This document shows positions 58,418-64,000 of a stretch of DNA of 64,000 nt, in pieces. Both the position numbers and the translations under genes were made by a program. The DNA lies in assembly GCA_030068075.1 (NCBI GenBank), contig CM057841.1, forward strand, positions 38,543,030 through 38,607,029. Direction: 5' to 3'. The number at the start of each line of letters is the position of its first letter. The stretch's first letter is position 1. Source of the stretch: Paguma larvata (lineage: Eukaryota > Chordata > Mammalia > Carnivora > Viverridae). The notes below the pieces were generated by a model that saw only the letters and a list, made by a program, of their open reading frames with translations, was not told where the DNA came from and did no database searches.

Positions 58418-58990
58418 TACTTAAGTCTGAGGTACATGTGTGATTTTTCCAGGGTAGATATAAAGTAAGCAGTCTTGACAGCCAAATATGAAACTCACAG
58501 AGGGGGGTGGACTGAACTTATAAATATAGAAGTGACTAGCATTAGTGATGGTATTTGCATCTTTAGAAATGAATGAAACTATTGGGAGTAGGGAGAACAT
58601 AGTCTGAAAAAGTGACAAAAGCTAAGCACTGGGGAAACTCAACATAGAGAGTTGAGACAGAGTAGAGCCAACACAGGAAAATGAGAAAGACAAAAGCCCA
58701 AGAGTTACCAGAAAAGGTAGAGAGGGGAGCTCCAAAAGTCAGAGGTGAAGACTGTTTCAAGAAGAAAGTAATGGTTTACTCCTTTGAAAGATAATGAACA
58801 ATCTAGCGTGATGAGGACAGAGACAGCCACTCCTTTGGCAGTATGGAAGAGTTTAGTGACTTCGTAAGAACACTTTCAGTGGAAGAAGATGGCCAAAGTA
58901 GATCTGAGGGGCCTGAAGAGTGAGTGACAAAGATGGAAGCAGATGGAGAGAACATGTGTACACAAGTACTTTTGAAAATGTCAAATGCAA
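58418..58990 (-). mobile_element. L2 LINE, antisense, part 3 (ORF2 region)
   Basis: 'gtgatggtatttgcatcttt', 'gagtagggagaacatagtct', 'agcactggggaaactcaaca', 'gtttcaagaagaaagtaatg', 'gatgaggacagagacagcca', 'aagaacactttcagtggaag' are collinear with antisense L2 ORF2. Minus frames at 58563-58760 and 58853-59164 preserve a few L2-like residues ('LYVEFPQCLAFV' resembles 'VGVPQGSVLGP') but are broken. No functional ORF2. Confidence 0.82.
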
Positions 58991-60914
58991 CAGCACAGGG
59001 CACTCACAACATGAATGGCACCTAAGCTTTAACTTCTGGATTGTATTTAACCAGCAAGCATATAATAGGCAATCTAAACAAAGAAAACAGAGTAAGGAAG
59101 CAGGGGAGTAAATCAGCAGGGTCTTTGGGAAAATTCTGATTTCGATCAGAGAATCCTCTATCAAGGATAAGAGTCAACTTATCCTTATCTTGTGGGTCAA
59201 CTACCCACGAGAGTTGACTTGTGGGTAGTGAGTGGAGATAAAGCAGAGAAGACTAGGAGTGTATATTTGGCAATGCTACAGGAAGCAAAAACATATCTAT
59301 CATCAATCAGTTTAACAGATTACATGGAGCTGTGGCCCTTTGCCTTGAAAAGCACAACTATCTTCTAAAAATTCGATGTTGGTTTCTTTGTGAGTTTCTA
59401 GTCTAGTGAATTTGTTCCTCTCTCTCCTTTTTCTTATTATATCCTCTAGGTTTCCCATAGAACTGATCTGAATAAAATCCTGCTGAAAGAACAGATTGCA
59501 AAAGCCACCTTTAGCATCTTCAAACTTTCCAAGACTTGAAAATTTTTTATTTTCTGGTGACCAGCCAGAATGTATTTTATAAGTCTTAATCTTGAAGAGC
59601 AACAACAAATTTCCACTTGCCCAAGAAGAGGAGCTCTGTTCCTTAGGGCAGATACTACAGCCAACATTGAGGGGAGCCTGGTATCCCAGTAAGAAAGAAT
59701 TCTTTGCTAATCATGACTGTCTTTGCCAGAACAAAAGGTCTATGACATTGTGATATGGGCCACGGAAATAAGAAAGCAATGCTGTGCAATCCCCTGAATT
59801 CCACAAATGAGCTACCTACTAGATAAGTTTCAGCAGAGATTAAGAAAATCGTAGAAAACTTTATCAAAGTTCCTAGGTAGTGAAGCAGTCAAGAGTTAAT
59901 AAACGCATAGACTTGAGTTTTTGGTATGGCTAAATTTAATTATATGGTACATGCAAGCATTCAATTTTATGAAGGTGAAAATAGGATACCTTGCAATAAA
60001 ATGAACATTGGCATCAAAGTGTTCAAATTTGCAGATTTAATGTGCTTCAAAATAGCTTCATTTTATCACCATTCAACTGCAAAAAAAAAAATCAAACTCA
60101 TCTAGGAATTAATATCTAGTACAGAGAATGACAACATGAAGCTTTCTTTTCTATTTCAGAATGCATGGAAAATAAATGGATGTAAGAATGATCATGTGAA
60201 ATTTATTTGATGACAGTTAACAGCCTCTCCCCAAGAGGTCTTTAAAATACACACACACACACACACACATCATTTAAGTTATCTCTAGATTGAGTGAAAA
60301 GAGGTGCTAAATTACAACAGAAGCAACTTTCCAGCCCTCTGACCTCTTCCTCGTCCCACTTCCCCAACCTCTAACCTGCTACTCTATCATGTGAAGTTCT
60401 AATTCTACCAAATGCTCAAATACATAGCACATGCTCTTTGAAATTGGTTGAGTATAAATCTATGTATGATCCAAAATGACGCATGATAACGAGCAAATAC
60501 ATTATGTAAGACAAGAGTATCCAAATGGTACACCAGGTTGAATAAGAGATAACTTAATGACACAACGTTGGATGTGGCTAAGCAGGACTCCGTAAAGAAT
60601 TTGTGATTATCCAGTTCCTTCAATAGCTGCAGACAACCAAATCAAAGTTTCAGGCCAAATAAAATTTATTTTGAAACCTTACTGCTTCACTGAAATTAAC
60701 AGGATTAACCAGATAATTGGCAAAATTTTGTTTCTGTTTGTGTGATGTGAAATGGTTTCAGGTGACACGGCTTTCCCAGGTGTATATTAGACACAGCTGG
60801 GATACCATCTGTGGTCCTCATTGCCTTGTTATTTGAGCTACAGAATAAGAATCTATTTTTGTTTTCTTTTTTAAAGAAGTATGGCATCATTTTAAAGAGC
60901 ATATTTGCATCCAA
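58991..60914. other. Repeat-poor stretch
   Basis: About 1.9 kb without a named interspersed repeat. Contains a hairpin-forming block (59163-59230) and (AC)n at 60249-60269. Minus frames at 59312-59867 lack domains. Confidence 0.5.
59163..59230. repeat. Cluster of short inverted repeats
   Basis: 'aaggataa'/'ttatcctt' (8-base perfect arms, 59163-59186), then 'cttgtgggt'/'acccacgag' (59190-59212, one G-T wobble), and 'gtcaac'/'gttgac'. Confidence 0.85.
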
Positions 60915-61130
60915 ATGTCCTAAACTTCATCACTTGTCTTAAGACTTTGGACAAGGCTCTTAACTTCTTTGGTCTTAGTTTTCCTCATCTATAAAATGGA
61001 AGAAAATAATAATGCCAATCTAATAGGGTTGTGGGGAAAATTAAATGTGTCCTCATATACTGACTGTTGGCACTCAGTGTAACTTTTTGCATGCAGTCAA
61101 CACTCAGTGTATGTTGTTGTTAAGTAGTGT
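60915..61130 (+). mobile_element. MIR SINE with small internal duplication
   Basis: 'tttggacaaggctcttaact', 'tcctcatctataaaatggaa', 'agggttgtggggaaaattaa' are sense MIR. The 3' 'cactcagtgta' occurs twice (near 61071-61081 and 61101-61111). Confidence 0.87.
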
Positions 61131-63334
61131 TCATTATGGATATATTATTGTTAATACACCTGTAAAATCTAAGAGCTCTCACACAGGTTGCTGAGTTCAC
61201 CATTAGATGACAGTCTTAGAGGATTTAAACCATAAACTAGTTGAATGGGTCATATTGATAGGAATATAGCTAATTCAGGAATGCAAGTCAATAATTTTTA
61301 AATGAAATTAAAAATACTTATTGAAAACATGTAAGTTGGGCTATTCATTGTTTAACTATTTTTCTTATTAAAAATGACATCTATATCAAGTTAGCACTTT
61401 AGAGAAAAATAAGCTGATTCCGTACCTCAGAATCAATTGTAACAGATATATCTATCACTAGATGTTAATGTATCATGTATAATGTATCATGAATATCTTT
61501 TCCATCTCTACATATTCCTCTATATAAATGCGTAATTTTTAATAGTTGCCAAAAAGAAACGGAACAGTTTTGAATGGAAACAAATGTAAAATGCTACACC
61601 GAAAAAAAAAGTGTTAACTCTCTACCATTTATTTCCAGGCTAAAAAAGTCCAAGAAAGCCTTGTGATAGCCCTTAGTCAGGAGCCCCTATATAAGCAACA
61701 TTTCTGCCTTTGGGTTTATTTCTGCTTTAGGTGTTTAACAGAGATACAAGTCACTCTGACGATGACTCAAGAATCAGACTCATTCTTCCCATTTGTTTCT
61801 GAGTCATTCAGGACCCTGAAACAGAACAGTTAGTAACTTCCATAACTGCTAAAACTTGATTTTTTACTTAGGAATTTTACCAGCCTTCCACTCAGTGCAA
61901 TGTTAACTTTTGATCCCTTAAAACGAAAACATTTCCTGATTTTCCGACTCATGGAAGGGGAGCTCAGGCAGGAACCACATGCATAAGCTATCTCTGCAGA
62001 GAGTGTTTTCTTATCATCACCATTTCTAAAATTTGTTTCCTCCTTCTATCCTTCTCTGACTCTAGCTTAAAGATAATTTGTTATTGTTTTCGTTTTTCTC
62101 CCCTTGGAGATTCTTTCTGGTTAAATCTGGTTTTTTTGTGGGTTTTGTTCGTTTGTTTGTTTTACGGATTCAGATAAGACCTATGGCTTGGAAACCAAAC
62201 TGGTTTTCTTTAAGGAGGATCAATTCATTCATTTTTCACAATCAGCAAATATGAACATACAATATCTGCCCTGTACAGCCATCATCTACACATGGCTATA
62301 TGTCTATCTGAAATGAATTGAAGAAGAAAACAGAAATGCTGAAAGAAAATTCCAACAATATATTTTTTACTTATACTGAAGATTAACGCGCACTTGGCAT
62401 TAATATTATAATATTATAATATTTCAGCTTAAATGCGAAATATTAAGCTTAAATGCGAAAGAACATTTTGAAGAATATTTTAAAGATAACTAGGAAACAA
62501 GAGTTTTTCACTTTAGAATCGCTTTTTACATTTTGCACATAAAATCTGAAATATTCTTTCAAAACATAAAGAATGTAAAACATTTAGACTTTAAAATTTG
62601 CTTTTAATTAGAAAAATGTAAGTCTGAAACTCTAACTCTTCCCAATTTGTAATGTCTCTGATACTCAAATTCCAACTCTGATGGTCAGTTGACAACCAAA
62701 GCTAGAGGATAAAAGATGAGCCAAAGTATGTCATCCAGAGAGAAAAAAAAATTTGATATATTTCACTAAATGAAAAATTAACAGCAAAGAAGGAATCTCT
62801 TAGGGAGAAAGTTGAGTATGTTGCCCATCATAAAGAAGTTTCTGGCATTCATAGATTAGAAATTCGTGCTCAGAGAAGTCCAGCAAATTGCTAAACGTCA
62901 TTCTATTCTTTAGCCCATGGCTGGGGTTCACTCCTGTTTCCTGCTCCATGCCTAGGGTATTTTAATTTGTTTCCACCTTGTCACTATACTGCTATTTACT
63001 GATTTCTAGCATTTCAATGAAATATGACTTCTCTGGATCTGAGGAGAGGAAGAAAGAAGAGTTGCCATTGGAGATAATCTTTTGGTAAGGTAGGCCAGTC
63101 TTATCATTGCCCCGGCTCGACTGTCCCTTGTGGTTGTTCCTCAGACTAATGAGCTCTTCTACTCTGCCCACCTCCATCATCATGTTCAGGTTACTATGTG
63201 GGTGTTACCGGACACGGCTAGTTGCCCAGGAAAAGATATGATGTTTCACTCGAAGACACAGGAGATGAGGAAACACACATTAGTTAATATTTTAAGTATT
63301 ATAGTATGGATAAATAATACCACATGCTGATAAG
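61131..63334. other. Repeat-poor stretch
   Basis: About 2.2 kb with no strong repeat. 'agcttaaatgcgaaa' is tandemly repeated (62426-62440 and 62446-62460). 62840-62960 is faintly like antisense MIR. A TATA-like 'ctatataag' lies at 61688-61696, without other promoter evidence. No gene. Confidence 0.5.
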
Positions 63335-63950
63335 CGTACAGAATAAAAGAAACTCTTATACACAGCTGGTGAGAATACACAGTGTATGATCACTTTACAA
63401 AAGCATTTGACAATACCTACGAGAATTGAGAGTCACCTGTATGACTCTCAATTGCCTCTGTAGCTATAAAGCCAAAAGAAATGGCAGTGAAAGCCTAACG
63501 CTGGAATGTTCACAACATGACTGGTAAGAGCCCTCAAACAGAAACTATTCGCATACCTTTCAGAAGCAGAACAAATAGTTTATGATGCATTCACATATCG
63601 GAATTCTATATAGTGAAGAAAATGAAAAATCCTTGACATACAATGTGGATGTGTCTCCGAAACAATGTTGAGCAAACTAGGCCAGACAATAGAGCATGCC
63701 AGAAGACTTCATTCATATGAAGGTCAAACATAAACATTAATCTGTGCTATTAGATGACAGTAGGGTGATTACCTTTGAGGATATGGGGTGAGTAGCAAAC
63801 AGATAAGGGTATAAAGGACTTTCTGACTACAGGTAAAAACTCTTTTTTTTTATTTTGGGGTGCTGATAAAAAGTGTTTTTACTGTCAAAATTCATTGAGC
63901 TATGAAATTATGATTCATAAACTAGGCCATTGAAATTTGTAGAAATAAAA
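63335..63950 (+). mobile_element. L1M LINE 3' end
   Basis: 'gaaactcttatacacagctg', 'gtgagaatacacagtgtatg', 'aagccaaaagaaatggcagt', 'aatgttcacaacatgactgg', 'acaatgtggatgtgtctccg', 'cattcatatgaaggtcaaac' follow the sense L1 3' end. Disrupted, non-coding. Confidence 0.78.
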
Positions 63951-63958
63951 ATAGTTCC

Positions 63959-64000
63959 GGGGCGCCTGGGTGGCTCAGTCAGTTGAGCGCCGACTTTGGC
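63959..64000 (+). mobile_element. CAN-SINE, cut by the window end
   Basis: Begins 'ggggcgcctgggtggctcag' and continues 'tcagttgagcgccgactttgg', the best-preserved head in the window, so probably one of the younger copies. The rest lies outside. Confidence 0.95.

Noticed and set aside
61688..61696. TATA-like motif as a promoter
   Set aside because: TATA-like strings are expected by chance in AT-rich DNA; no initiator, CpG or transcript evidence.

Overview
The window looks like nuclear DNA of a carnivoran mammal, most likely a felid. The main clue is a set of about 13 CAN-SINE copies with a tRNA-Lys-type head, a CT-rich middle and an (A/T)-rich tail. Their heads read 'ggggcgcctgggtggctcag', the feliform form rather than the canid form. 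Ancient mammalian repeats (MIR, L2, L1M, MLT1-type LTRs, MER5/MER20-like and Tigger-like DNA transposons) lie between them. The sequence is AT-rich, has no CpG island, and no open reading frame exceeds about 138 codons. I found no convincing protein-coding exon, tRNA, rRNA or other RNA gene. The window is intergenic or deep-intronic; the sequence alone cannot say which.

Layout. 1-1.7 kb: an antisense L1 fragment broken by an antisense LTR and an antisense SINE. 1.7-10 kb: AT-rich low-complexity DNA, MIR/L2 relics, two SINEs with clear target-site duplications, and the first of two related LTRs (3.6 kb). 10-15.6 kb: the second copy of that LTR in opposite orientation, AC and GATA microsatellites, a further ERV LTR with TATA-like and polyadenylation-like motifs, and L1/L2 relics. 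15.6-19 kb: largely repeat-free, with a CTCF-like motif near 17.17 kb. 19-29.6 kb: MIR and L2 relics, one MLT1 LTR, two older SINEs. 29.6-32.7 kb: repeat-poor. 32.7-41.4 kb: five SINEs, an L2, a long L1 3'-region relic, a Tigger-like transposon carrying a nested SINE, a MER20-like element and an L2 ORF2 relic. 41.4-43.1 kb: repeat-poor and the best stretch for a conserved non-coding element. 43.1-56.5 kb: MIR, four LTRs, a ~340-bp compound CCTT/CCCT microsatellite and a local 66-bp duplication. 57-59 kb: an old L2 split by an L1 and by a SINE. 59-64 kb: repeat-poor, then an L1 3' end and a young SINE cut by the window edge.

No genes act together here, and I found no new biological system. The observations most worth checking are the diverged 66-bp duplication at 46.6/47.7 kb, the repeat-free blocks that may be regulatory, the CTCF-like motif, and several inverted repeats. 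Element boundaries are approximate. Family names are from recall of consensus sequences, not a database search. Strands are given relative to the consensus where I am sure of its orientation.
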